Below are positions 56,899 through 64,000 of a stretch of DNA of 64,000 nt, piece by piece. The stretch covers positions 124,001-188,000 of the forward strand of contig NZ_JACXXE010000003.1 of assembly GCF_014764715.1 (NCBI RefSeq), written 5' to 3'. Source of the stretch: Bacillus crepusculi (GTDB lineage: Bacteria > Bacillota > Bacilli > Bacillales > Bacillaceae). The number at the start of each line of letters is the position of its first letter. The stretch's first letter is position 1. Below the pieces are notes generated by a model, which saw only the letters and a program-made list of their open reading frames with translations, was not told the origin of the DNA and searched no databases. The position numbers were made by a program, and so were the translations under genes.

Positions 56899-57650
56899 GA
56901 ATTAAGCACCCCTTTAAGGTAATCTTTCAAATACACATAATCACCTGTCATAATGATCGCCATCGCAATGATATATTTTCTATTTCTCTCAATCGTTTTG
57001 CGGCTGACTTCCACTAGCTTTTCGAGCTGTTTGACTGGCAATTGTTTTTTCTGAAATAAAATGGTTCTTAGCTCATCGTGTTCAACGAGTGTATGAGCCA
57101 CTTTAATGGCATTTTGCCTGGCATCTGCATGCTTTGGTGAATGCTCAAGCAGCTCTTGAAACGTGAGACCGTATACCTTCAATCGTTCTTTAAAATGTTC
57201 AATCTCTTCTCTTCTGTGTTCTTGTTCAATTAAACGTCTATATTCATTTGCAGAAAGCTCTGCTTCAATCATACTTTGAGAGTATTCGCCATTTTCACTT
57301 TCCTGAAGGTCCATTTGAACCGTTGGCGCATTTCTTGCTTCTTTTCGAATATAGTCGATCACTTTTCTTTTAATAATTAATTCTGCAAACGCAAGGAGTG
57401 AGTTTCCTTTTTCGGCAGAGTATTTTTCTATCGCTTCATTAAAGGCAATTAAGCCTATGCTGAATTCATCATCTTTTTCATCTATATATCGTTTACAAAC
57501 GGATGAAACCGTCTTAGCGACAAATGGTTTGTATTGCTCTATTAATGCATTTTGCAGCTCGCTATCACCTTTTTGGATACTGATAGCTGACTGCTCTAAT
57601 GTTTGCTTTTTCTTTCCTTTTTTAAACAAAAGGCTAAGCAATGGTTTCAC
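56895..57650 (-). CDS. sigI: SigI, heat-inducible alternative sigma factor
   Basis: 251 aa, equal to B. subtilis SigI when GTG at 57650 is used (GGAG 7 bases upstream). Region-2-like segment LIEQYKPFVAKTVSSVCKRYIDEKDDEF split by spaces, and a C-terminal HTH (LPVKQLEKLVEVSRKTIERNRKYIIA in parts). SigI controls wall-homeostasis genes such as bcrC, mreBH and lytE under heat stress. It forms an operon with rsgI. Confidence 0.93.
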   Translation of the reverse strand: MKPLLSLLFKKGKKKQTLEQSAISIQKGDSELQNALIEQYKPFVAKTVSSVCKRYIDEKDDEFSIGLIAFNEAIEKYSAEKGNSLLAFAELIIKRKVIDYIRKEARNAPTVQMDLQESENGEYSQSMIEAELSANEYRRLIEQEHRREEIEHFKERLKVYGLTFQELLEHSPKHADARQNAIKVAHTLVEHDELRTILFQKKQLPVKQLEKLVEVSRKTIERNRKYIIAMAIIMTGDYVYLKDYLKGVLNS

Positions 57651-57775
57651 CTCAGTTCTCCCTATATTACTCATTTATGATAGCTAATTTATGAGGGAAG
57701 CGCAAAGGAAGAAATGAGGAATTCATTTCCTGTTACTCAATTATGACACATATTTCATGATCTCCTTTACAACGT

Positions 57776-57820
57776 TTCGTCTAAAAGCAAAGAAATAAGG
57801 GGGTATCTCCCCCTTTTTTG
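57776..57820 (-). promoter_or_regulatory. Terminator of ykoY overlapping a SigI-type promoter of sigI
   Basis: The minus strand reads GGGGG-AGATA-CCCCC-TTATTT, a short terminator-like hairpin after ykoY (57818-57799). The descending arm contains ACCCCC (57804-57799), and 19 bp further lies CGAA (57779-57776). Those are the reported SigI -35 and -10 motifs. The sigI start is 126 bp downstream. Confidence 0.5.
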
Positions 57821-57865
57821 TAATATACGTGTTATGAAAATGAAATGATATTTCTTTCAAAAAAC

Positions 57866-58657
57866 CTATTCTTCTAGGCGCACCTCTTGTTTTTCCTTAT
57901 GATCTTGCCCGCCTTTTCTGGATGGACTTGATAAAAACCAGCCAAATGCTGCAATCGAGAGAAGCACCGTCCAGAAAATGACTTTCCATAATGTTGAATG
58001 AATGAAATGAGAGGACACGACTCCAATGGCAGGATGTGAAAGTGTATAAAGTGTGAGCTTCACACCAACCCATCCGACAATGACAAATGCTGCTGTTTCT
58101 AGGCTTGGTCTTGTTTTGAGAAGTTTCACAAAGACCGTTGCTGCAAATCGCATGATCACAAGGCCAATGATACCGCCTAAAAGAATCACGATAAACTGAC
58201 CGCCATCAAGTCCGCCGATTTGCGGAAGACTTGTTGTCGGCAGTGTCACCGCTAAAGCGACAGCTGCTAAAATAGAGTCTACTGCAAAGGCAATATCAGC
58301 AAGCTCTACCTTCACGACTGTTGCCCAGAAGCCGCTTTGCTTCATGTTTGTCTCTGATTCCTTTTTCTTAAATACATGAGATTTCAAAATATGGTGAATA
58401 GAAATATAAAGAAGATAAATGGCGCCAATTGCTTGAACCTGCCACACGTCCACTAAAAACGAAATCAGGAATAAAGAACCAAATCGCATGACAAACGCAC
58501 CTGCAAGTCCGTAAAACAATGCCTTTTTTCTTTGCTTTTCAGGAAGGTGTTTGACCATCACGGCCATGACTAGCGCATTATCAGCTGCTAGAATCCCTTC
58601 TAATCCAATCAATACGAGAAGAACCCACCCGTACTCTAAAATTATTGCTGCATCCAT
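57866..58657 (-). CDS. ykoY: YkoY/MeeY, TerC-family manganese exporter
   Basis: 263 aa with seven hydrophobic segments. Acidic membrane residues typical of TerC are in GLEGILAADNALVMAVMV and ADIAFAVDSILAAVAL. In B. subtilis it exports Mn2+ and helps load secreted enzymes with metal (MeeY). Three consecutive ATGs follow AAGGAGGA; the third (58657) has the best spacing. Controlled by a Mn riboswitch directly upstream. Confidence 0.9.
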   Translation of the reverse strand: MDAAIILEYGWVLLVLIGLEGILAADNALVMAVMVKHLPEKQRKKALFYGLAGAFVMRFGSLFLISFLVDVWQVQAIGAIYLLYISIHHILKSHVFKKKESETNMKQSGFWATVVKVELADIAFAVDSILAAVALAVTLPTTSLPQIGGLDGGQFIVILLGGIIGLVIMRFAATVFVKLLKTRPSLETAAFVIVGWVGVKLTLYTLSHPAIGVVSSHFIHSTLWKVIFWTVLLSIAAFGWFLSSPSRKGGQDHKEKQEVRLEE

Positions 58658-58714
58658 CATCATTCCTCCTTGTTTTTATCTATTGTCCCACAACAGACAA
58701 AGGCTTATGAATAC

Positions 58715-58853
58715 AAAAAAGACCTTTGCCTGAGATGGCAAAGGTCTTGCTAGACATGTGATATGTAAAATCATGCCAACAAAGCCGATGGAACGTAAGT
58801 CCATGTAATGACGACTTTGTTTCCGGTAAAAACCGGACGCTACTCCCCTTTGG
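58715..58853 (-). promoter_or_regulatory. yybP-ykoY manganese riboswitch with terminator, upstream of ykoY
   Basis: Minus strand: AAAGGGGAGTAGCGTC (58852-58837), a stem CCGG/CCGG region, and GGCATGATTTTAC (58778-58764) are the yybP-ykoY consensus. A terminator follows: GACCTTTGCC/GGCAAAGGTC plus T6 (58747-58715). Mn2+ binding should allow readthrough into ykoY. Confidence 0.95.
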
Positions 58854-58937
58854 TGGGATTAAGAATATTTAGATTACTTTTATCTTAATCAATAAACACT
58901 GGATTGTCAACACGTTATGTTCATCTGAATACCATGT

Positions 58938-59552
58938 TTAGACCGTTGGCGTTTCTGTTTTTCTCTTTCTTCGCTTTAGCCATACGTAAAGAACGAACAA
59001 GATCACAATACCGATTCCAACCGGTAAAAGATATGGATCTAAAATGGCACCAACCTCTTTCCAATTCTCCCCAAGTATAAATCCTAGATACACATACACA
59101 AACGTAATCGGCGTAATGGCCAAAAACGTATACAGGCAAAATACCCACACATTCATCTTGGCAATACCACATGGGATGGAAATAAGGGTTCTCACCCCCG
59201 GAATAAACCGGCCGCTAAACGCGACAAAGCCGCCATGCTTTTCAAAGAAAGCATCCGATTGATCAAGCGACTCAGGTTTCACAAAAAAGTACTTCCCATA
59301 TTTATTCAAAAAGGGTCTGCCGCCGTAACGCCCTAACCAGTACAAGGTCAAAGGACCCACCACACCGCCAATCGATCCTGCAGCCACAACACCGATGAAG
59401 GTCATGTCCCCTTTTGAGACCCAGTAACCCGCGAGAGGCAAAACCACTTCAGCAGGAACAAATTCAATGCATAATGCGAGGAAAATGCCAAAGTACGACA
59501 AATTCTTAAAGGCATCAGCCAAAGAAATAATGAAATCTTCGATGCTTATCAA
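58938..59552 (-). CDS. ykoX: YkoX, DedA-family membrane protein
   Basis: 204 aa with about five hydrophobic segments. DedA signatures: EFVPAEVVLPLAGYW near residue 33, GGVVGPLTLYWLGRYGG near 63, and FSGRFIPGVRTLISIPCGIAKM near 113. DedA proteins are lipid scramblases or transporters linked to undecaprenyl phosphate recycling. Monocistronic, upstream of the Mn riboswitch of ykoY. Confidence 0.88.
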   Translation of the reverse strand: MISIEDFIISLADAFKNLSYFGIFLALCIEFVPAEVVLPLAGYWVSKGDMTFIGVVAAGSIGGVVGPLTLYWLGRYGGRPFLNKYGKYFFVKPESLDQSDAFFEKHGGFVAFSGRFIPGVRTLISIPCGIAKMNVWVFCLYTFLAITPITFVYVYLGFILGENWKEVGAILDPYLLPVGIGIVILFVLYVWLKRRKRKTETPTV

Positions 59553-59799
59553 TCCCTTTCACACATAATCAGTTTGACAGGCTCTATCGCTTCTAGAACC
59601 GCGTCACATATTAAACGTATAAAACCTTAGAAACGATTCACTTTTCATCGTTTTTTTACATTAAATTTGATTTTACTATAAAAAATGAACGAAAAAAATG
59701 TTGATTGTTCTTTTTAAGTGAAGGAAAAGTGAACACCGGGGCCAATCGATCCGATATATGAAGTATATGTCTGTTTTAGGATACAGGAGGTTTTCTCAT

Positions 59800-62223
59800 A
59801 TGACCCAGTTAACAGGAAGCTACAACGGATGGCTTGTCTTTCTGTCAGTCGCTGTCGCCGCCGGTGCCTCCTACTCAGCTCTTCTTTTAGCCAGCCGAGT
59901 GATACAGTCAAGCGGCGCAAAGAAAAAGGTATGGCTGATCATTGGTGCAATGATCATGGGGATGGGGATATGGTCGATGCACTTTATCGGTATGATGGCA
60001 TTCCACATGCGCTCTGGCATTACATACGAAACCCCTTTACTGATTTTATCGATTATGGCATCTTTTATCGGTTCTTTGATCGCTTTTTCGATATGCATTC
60101 AAGAGCAGCTCTCCACAAGAAGACTGCTGATTAGTTCAATCACCATGGGATCGGCGATTTGCAGCATGCATTATCTCGGAATGGAATCAATGGCAAATGT
60201 CACAATTAGCTATGACCCAGTCCTCTTTTTTCTTTCGTTTTTCATTGCTGCACTAGCATCTTTCTTTTCGTTACATTTCTTTTTTCGACTCCATCGATCT
60301 GAGAAAAGACAGAAGGACCAGCTGTTCAAAATAGCTGGTGCACTCATAATGGCTGGTGCTATTGCTGGCATGCATTATACCGGCATGGCTGCTTCTACGA
60401 TGTTTTTTCATTCAGATGGGCAGGCAGCTGCGGGCGGTTCTCTTGAAATGTCGCCATTTAGTCTATCTATTTTCATCGGCCTTATGACGCTGGTTGTCCA
60501 AACGCTAATGATCTTCGGTGCTTATATTGATTACCGAATCATGAAGCAGTCAGATAAGCTAAAGGAAAATGAACAGCGGTTCCAATCACTCATCAAACAT
60601 AATATCGATGGCATTATCGTGTTATCTGTCGATCGAAAGGTGCTTTCTGCGAATGACTCTGGTAAGCAAATTTTAAAAATATGCAATTCTTGGATCGGTG
60701 ATGATGTCAGCCAATATGTGATGCCGACTGAGATGTGGGAAAAATTCATTTACCAGTCAAAGAAGGCTATGTCACGTGAAGCAGAACTAAAAGCAGCAGA
60801 TCGCTTTTATTATTACCATGTCACTTACATACCTGTTCATGTCAACAATACACTTGACAGTATTTATCTTGTTTTAAAGGATTTAACGCAGCAGCGGATT
60901 GCAGAAAAAGAAATTCATGTGATGGCACATTATGATGCATTAACTGAGCTTCCTAATCGGCGTCACGGCATCAATCATTTAAATGATGTTCTATCCGCAC
61001 AAGGAGAGACAAGGACATCAACGGCTGTTCTTTTTCTTGACCTGAATCGATTTAAAATTATTAATGATGCACTAGGGCATAACATTGGGGACTTACTGCT
61101 CAAAGCCGCCGCAAACAGACTGACGCAATGTTTACCAGATAACGGCTTCATTGCAAGAATTGGCGGAGATGAATTTTTAATGATCTTTCCTCACATGGAG
61201 CATGGGACACATAAAATTGAACAGCTGTCTGAAAATATCATCCGTCAATTTGAACGCCCTTTTTTCATCCAGAATCATCAGCTCATTACTTCTATCAGTA
61301 TTGGAATCGCCATCTCTCCGCAAAATGGCAAAGACGGGATGGAGCTGATGAGAAAAGCGGACATGGCGATGTATTTATCCAAAAAGCATAAGCAAAGCCG
61401 TTATGAGTTCTTTACCGAATCAATGGAAAGGTCTAGTGAAGACAGGCTAAATCGAGAAATGGAGTTAAGAGATGCCATTCAAAGAGAGCAGTTTGTGCTT
61501 CACTATCAGCCTCAAGTCAGTGCCAAAACAAGAAAAATGACAGGGGTGGAAGCCCTTTTAAGAATGAAAGCACCAGACGGTTCTTTAAAGTCTCCTGAGG
61601 ATTTTATTGAATTAGCCGAGGAATCTGGTCTTATCATTGATATTGGCAGATGGGTCATTGATACTGCATGTAAGCAGGCAAAAATGTGGTATGACAATGG
61701 TTTAAGGATTCCCGTAGCTGTCAACTTATCTGCTAAACAATTCAATTCTGAAGACTTAATTGATTTGATGAAGCTGACACTGAAAAAATACGACCTTAAC
61801 CCGTCACTGCTCGAACTTGAAGTGACTGAAAGTATGACAATGGACAACATTAAGCAGTCAAAACAGGTGTTAACGTCGCTGAAGCATCTTGGCGTTCGCA
61901 TTAGTATTGATGATTTCGGTACAGGTCATAGCTCCTTAAGCTATTTAAAGGATTTGCCCATTCACCGTCTAAAAATCGACAAATCCTTCATTGAGGATAT
62001 TTTAAGTGATTCAAAGTCTGAACAGATCACTGGTGCCATTATAGCGATGGGGCATCAATTATCTCTCGAAGTCATTGCAGAAGGCGTTGAAACCTTTGCT
62101 CAGGCGCAGTTGTTATCTGCGCAGGGCTGTGACGATTTGCAAGGCTTTTATTATGCAAAGCCCCTTCCAGCAAGCGATATCGAGAAGTTCATTGCCTATC
62201 CTGCACATGAGCTAGAGACATAA
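59800..62223 (+). CDS. ykoW: YkoW, MHYT-PAS-GGDEF-EAL signalling protein
   Basis: 807 aa. The N-terminal MHYT sensor domain has 7 membrane spans and three repeats of the motif (SMHFIGM, SMHYLGM, GMHYTGM), thought to bind copper or a gas. A PAS domain (about 265-370), a GGDEF domain with GGDEF intact at 455-459 and an EAL domain with EAL at 584-586 and DDFGTGHSSL follow. Both synthesis and breakdown of c-di-GMP are therefore possible. I see no RxxD inhibitory site before GGDEF. Start at 59800 has AGGAGG; the ATG at 59758 does not. Confidence 0.9.
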   Translation: MTQLTGSYNGWLVFLSVAVAAGASYSALLLASRVIQSSGAKKKVWLIIGAMIMGMGIWSMHFIGMMAFHMRSGITYETPLLILSIMASFIGSLIAFSICIQEQLSTRRLLISSITMGSAICSMHYLGMESMANVTISYDPVLFFLSFFIAALASFFSLHFFFRLHRSEKRQKDQLFKIAGALIMAGAIAGMHYTGMAASTMFFHSDGQAAAGGSLEMSPFSLSIFIGLMTLVVQTLMIFGAYIDYRIMKQSDKLKENEQRFQSLIKHNIDGIIVLSVDRKVLSANDSGKQILKICNSWIGDDVSQYVMPTEMWEKFIYQSKKAMSREAELKAADRFYYYHVTYIPVHVNNTLDSIYLVLKDLTQQRIAEKEIHVMAHYDALTELPNRRHGINHLNDVLSAQGETRTSTAVLFLDLNRFKIINDALGHNIGDLLLKAAANRLTQCLPDNGFIARIGGDEFLMIFPHMEHGTHKIEQLSENIIRQFERPFFIQNHQLITSISIGIAISPQNGKDGMELMRKADMAMYLSKKHKQSRYEFFTESMERSSEDRLNREMELRDAIQREQFVLHYQPQVSAKTRKMTGVEALLRMKAPDGSLKSPEDFIELAEESGLIIDIGRWVIDTACKQAKMWYDNGLRIPVAVNLSAKQFNSEDLIDLMKLTLKKYDLNPSLLELEVTESMTMDNIKQSKQVLTSLKHLGVRISIDDFGTGHSSLSYLKDLPIHRLKIDKSFIEDILSDSKSEQITGAIIAMGHQLSLEVIAEGVETFAQAQLLSAQGCDDLQGFYYAKPLPASDIEKFIAYPAHELET

Positions 62224-62224
62224 A

Positions 62225-62250
62225 AAAAGGTGCCAATCATGGCACCTTTC
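62225..62250 (+). terminator. Terminator of ykoW
   Basis: AAAGGTGCC/GGCACCTTT with loop AATCAT. Almost the same hairpin recurs at 62426-62451 on the other side of the repeat. Confidence 0.8.
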
Positions 62251-62420
62251 AGCGTGTAGACAAACCCTCACATTGTGCGCTAGTTCTACGTTCCAGTGCT
62301 CTCGAATCTCATATTCGCTCCGCTCCGGTACTCATCCTTCCTAGGTCTACAAAGGTTTTCATGTCACGCTGACAAGAAGAAAAAGGGCTAAAACCAAGAT
62401 CATTTCAGCCCTTTGTCGAC
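62250..62420 (-). repeat. Copy 2 of the ~170-bp intergenic repeat, inverted relative to copy 1
   Basis: Core 62250-62371 bounded by CAGCGTG and CACGCTG, plus hairpin GGGCTAAAA/TTTCAGCCC (62385-62411). The reverse complement aligns with 9256-9425, including GAGTACCGGAGCGGAG. Differences sit in the loop of GAAT-N5-ATTC, leaving the pairing bases intact. It lies between the convergent genes ykoW and ykoM. Confidence 0.8.
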
Positions 62421-62425
62421 AATCT

Positions 62426-62451
62426 GAAGGTGCCAACCATGGCACCTTTTC
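62426..62451. terminator. Second copy of the ykoW-type terminator hairpin
   Basis: AAGGTGCC/GGCACCTT with loop AACCAT, next to the ykoM stop. Best T tail is on the plus strand; may also end ykoM. Confidence 0.7.
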
Positions 62452-62454
62452 GTT

Positions 62455-62916
62455 TTATCTAAATAATAAATGCTGACTGTGAATGCCTGCTTTTTTCAGC
62501 AGACTAATCAATTGCTCTTGTTCTTCACGCGTCAGACCAGAAAATGCCCGCGCAATACGAAGAGAATGGATCGGGTAAATTTTATCAAGATAACTGCGCC
62601 CTTTATCTGTTAAATGGGCATAAACCGACCGTTTGTCCTTTGGGTCCTGTTCTCTTTCAATGAAACCATTTCGTTCTAACTTGTCAATTACGTACGTGAC
62701 ATTCCCGCTGACAAGCAGGAGTCTTGAGCCGATTTGCTGAAGCTTTTGAGCACCTCTTGTGTACAGTAATTCAAGCACGGCAAATTCAGTTGGATTAAAT
62801 CCATGCTCTTTGCTATCTCTAATACTGTGTTCTGAAACGCTTTTAAATGCTCTTGCAAAAACCTTGTAAAGTGTCATTGAACGTTCTACTTCTTCTTCAT
62901 TAAACGATAGTCTCAT
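62455..62916 (-). CDS. ykoM: MarR-family transcriptional regulator YkoM
   Basis: 153 aa winged-helix protein (LQQIGSRLLLVSGNVTYVIDKL). Close paralogue of the MhqR gene at 36790 (shared NPTEFAVLELLY, LQQIG, TYVIDKLE). Named by position next to tnrA as in B. subtilis; ligand and targets unknown. ATG at 62916 is preferred over GTG at 62919, with GAGGT 9 bases upstream. Confidence 0.8.
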   Translation of the reverse strand: MRLSFNEEEVERSMTLYKVFARAFKSVSEHSIRDSKEHGFNPTEFAVLELLYTRGAQKLQQIGSRLLLVSGNVTYVIDKLERNGFIEREQDPKDKRSVYAHLTDKGRSYLDKIYPIHSLRIARAFSGLTREEQEQLISLLKKAGIHSQHLLFR

Positions 62917-63226
62917 CACATATCTACCTCTTATAATATTTTTTTAACTTCAAGGCTTTCTTGCGGTGCAGTTGGAGCCTTTCGTAAAAAATAGAAGTAC
63001 GTTTTTGAAAACCCTTTCAACCACATAAGTGACTCCATTCGTGTTATGTATAAGATTTCGATATAAACTTTTAAAATCCTTCTTATTTTTCACAATCATC
63101 TCGAAAAAAAGCTTTTTTAGCAAACCATCAAGTTACGACATATTTTAACATAATCTGTAAAGACTCTTTGTTTTCTTACAATCCATTCGTCAAATTTCTA
63201 CAAAATTCAATATTACTATAATATTG
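62917..63226. other. Gene-free region between ykoM and the small ORF pair
   Basis: 310 bp, AT-rich. A hairpin AAGGCT/AGCCTT lies near 62951-62982 in front of ykoM. No ORF with a ribosome binding site was found on either strand. Confidence 0.5.
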
Positions 63227-63272
63227 AACAAAAAAAGAACCCTTTATGTGACGTGTGCACATTTTAAGGGAT
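63227..63272 (-). terminator. Terminator of the small ORF pair
   Basis: CCCTTAAAATGTG pairs with CACATAAAGGG, followed by TTCT7 on the minus strand. Confidence 0.85.
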
Positions 63273-63274
63273 TT

Positions 63275-63439
63275 TCATAAATAGCGCTCTGATTTGTTGA
63301 AAAAGAAATGATACTCTTTTTTTAAGTCACTAATTGTCATGTTTTTGGTCATATCAGGGCTGTATACCCCTAACGAACACAGCTGCTTCGTATAATAATG
63401 CCTTTCTTTCGCTAAAGCTTCTTTTAATATACGCCGCAC
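63275..63439 (-). CDS. Small basic protein resembling the Fur-regulated FbpA family
   Basis: 54 aa from GTG at 63439 with GGAGGGG 7 bases upstream. The sequence (MRRILKEALAKERHYYTKQL, then GVYSPDMTKNMTISDLKKEY) follows the pattern of the FbpA-like family as I remember it. Position corresponds to ykoL in the tnrA-ykzB-ykoL cluster of B. subtilis. Second gene of a two-gene unit. No Fur box was seen upstream. Confidence 0.6.
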   Translation of the reverse strand: MRRILKEALAKERHYYTKQLCSLGVYSPDMTKNMTISDLKKEYHFFFNKSERYL

Positions 63440-63477
63440 TGGTTATCCCCTCCTATTCATTGATGTGGATCGGGTGC

Positions 63478-63636
63478 TTATGAAGACCTTTTATACAAAT
63501 CATTTTGTACGGCTCTTAAAAGAGCATGTGCATTATGCCCCGCAGCCTGCATGAATTGCTCCAGTAATTCATCCCTCTTTACATCTAAAGCGATGATTTC
63601 TTTTGCCATACGAATGATCTGTGATTGCTCCATCAT
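63478..63636 (-). CDS. Small hypothetical protein divergent to tnrA (ykzB position)
   Basis: 52 aa (MMEQSQIIRMAKEIIALDVK, ending NDLYKRSS). AGGAGGAGGAG directly precedes the two start ATGs (63636, 63633). Soluble and helical. It is first in a two-gene unit with the 54-aa protein (38-bp gap). The equivalent B. subtilis genes ykzB-ykoL are TnrA-activated, which the TnrA box at 63745 would allow, but the distance is unusually long. Confidence 0.65.
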   Translation of the reverse strand: MMEQSQIIRMAKEIIALDVKRDELLEQFMQAAGHNAHALLRAVQNDLYKRSS

Positions 63637-63744
63637 ATGCTCCTCCTCCTATGTCAATTCCCCATTATTATATGCGCTCGCAAGATGGATTACACCTTTA
63701 ATGTCAAGTTTCCTTCCATGGTTTTTTCATTTATTTCGTTTTTG

Positions 63745-63761
63745 TGTTATATTTTCTAACA
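63745..63761. promoter_or_regulatory. Perfect TnrA box between tnrA and the divergent small ORFs
   Basis: TGTTATATTTTCTAACA matches TGTNANAWWWTNTNACA at every defined position. Relative to a tnrA start near 63803 (TATAAT at 63791-63796) its centre is about -50, the position from which TnrA activates. Confidence 0.88.
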
Positions 63762-63826
63762 AACGTTAGGTTTTTTTACTTGCCGTTCTATATAATATAG
63801 AAAAAAAGACTTGCAGGGGTGAGTAT

Positions 63827-64000
63827 ATGACGCAGGAAGATGTATCGTATAAAGATAAAAAAGTCATTTCAATCGGAATTGTCAGTGAATTAACAGGGCT
63901 TTCCGTGAGGCAAATCCGATATTATGAGGAACGTAAACTCATTTACCCCCAGCGCTCAACAAGAGGCACGCGGAAATATTCTTTTTCTGATGTAGAACGT
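63827..64000 (+). CDS. tnrA: TnrA, nitrogen-limitation regulator (5' part only)
   Basis: 58 codons to the end of the window. The MerR-type DNA-binding domain is recognisable: [20 protein letters not shown] followed by [17 protein letters not shown]. TnrA activates and represses nitrogen genes when feedback-inhibited glutamine synthetase does not sequester it. GCAGGGGTGAG precedes the ATG. The gene is preceded by a perfect TnrA box, indicating autoactivation. The C-terminal glutamine-synthetase-binding part is outside the window. Confidence 0.93.
   Translation, partial: MTQEDVSYKDKKVISIGIVSELTGLSVRQIRYYEERKLIYPQRSTRGTRKYSFSDVER

Noticed and set aside
59729..59757. SigD-like promoter (TCCGATAT) before ykoW
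   Set aside because: The -10 resembles SigD, but no TAAA-like -35 exists at 15 bp; only GAAC, or TGAA at 17 bp.

Overview
This window is chromosomal DNA of a Bacillus of the B. subtilis/B. pumilus lineage, most likely the B. pumilus group. That assignment is an inference from protein similarity as remembered and from gene order. The order tnrA-ykoM-ykoW-ykoX-ykoY-sigI-rsgI-sspD-ykrK-htpX-ktrD-ykrP-kinE-ogt-mtn-spo0E-kinD-mhqR-motBA-clpE-ykvI-queCDEF-ykvS-ykvT-ykvU-stoA-pfeT-ykvY-ykvZ-glcT-ptsGHI-splAB-mcpC-ykwC-ykwD-pbpH-kinA-patA is that of B. subtilis, read here from right to left. No rRNA, tRNA, insertion sequence, prophage or CRISPR array was seen. Almost all of it is ordinary core genome.

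Layout. 1-2.5 kb: an accessory-looking edge (Atg22/UMF1-type transporter, RDD membrane protein, small acidic protein, CDF metal transporter) where B. subtilis would continue from patA into other genes. 2.8-9.3 kb: patA, kinA, pbpH, ykwD. 9.4-14.6 kb: ykwC, an extra short-chain dehydrogenase-like gene, mcpC, splAB. 14.7-22.4 kb: the glucose PTS (glcT, ptsG, ptsH, ptsI), ykvZ and ykvY. 22.5-28.5 kb: pfeT with PerR and Fur boxes, stoA, ykvU, ykvT and small genes. 28.6-31.4 kb: a candidate small RNA, then queCDEF under a preQ1 riboswitch. 31.4-36.8 kb: ykvI, clpE with CtsR operators, motAB with a SigD promoter. 36.8-39.3 kb: mhqR, kinD, spo0E. 39.5-46.7 kb: the methionine salvage genes, in three transcription units of which two carry SAM (S-box) riboswitches. 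46.7-55.7 kb: ogt-kinE, ykrP, a DUF421 operon with two hidden small ORFs, ktrD, htpX/ykrK, sspD. 55.7-62.2 kb: sigI-rsgI, ykoY with a yybP-ykoY manganese riboswitch, ykoX, ykoW. 62.2-64 kb: ykoM, two small ORFs, a TnrA box and the start of tnrA.

Themes. Three sporulation sensor kinases (KinA, KinD, KinE) and the opposing phosphatase Spo0E lie within 45 kb, with several spore genes (splAB, ykvU, ykvT, stoA, sspD). Metal homeostasis recurs (CDF, PfeT, YkoY with its Mn riboswitch). Motility genes mcpC and motAB both show SigD-type promoters. Four riboswitches are recognisable: two SAM, one preQ1 and one Mn.

The best candidates for something little described are: (1) a pair of roughly 170-bp repeats in inverted orientation, each between convergent genes; (2) an orphan 83-nt transcript predicted from a strong promoter, two hairpins and a terminator at 28668-28750; (3) several small ORFs below usual annotation length. 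I found no large novel system such as a defence island, biosynthetic cluster or mobile element.
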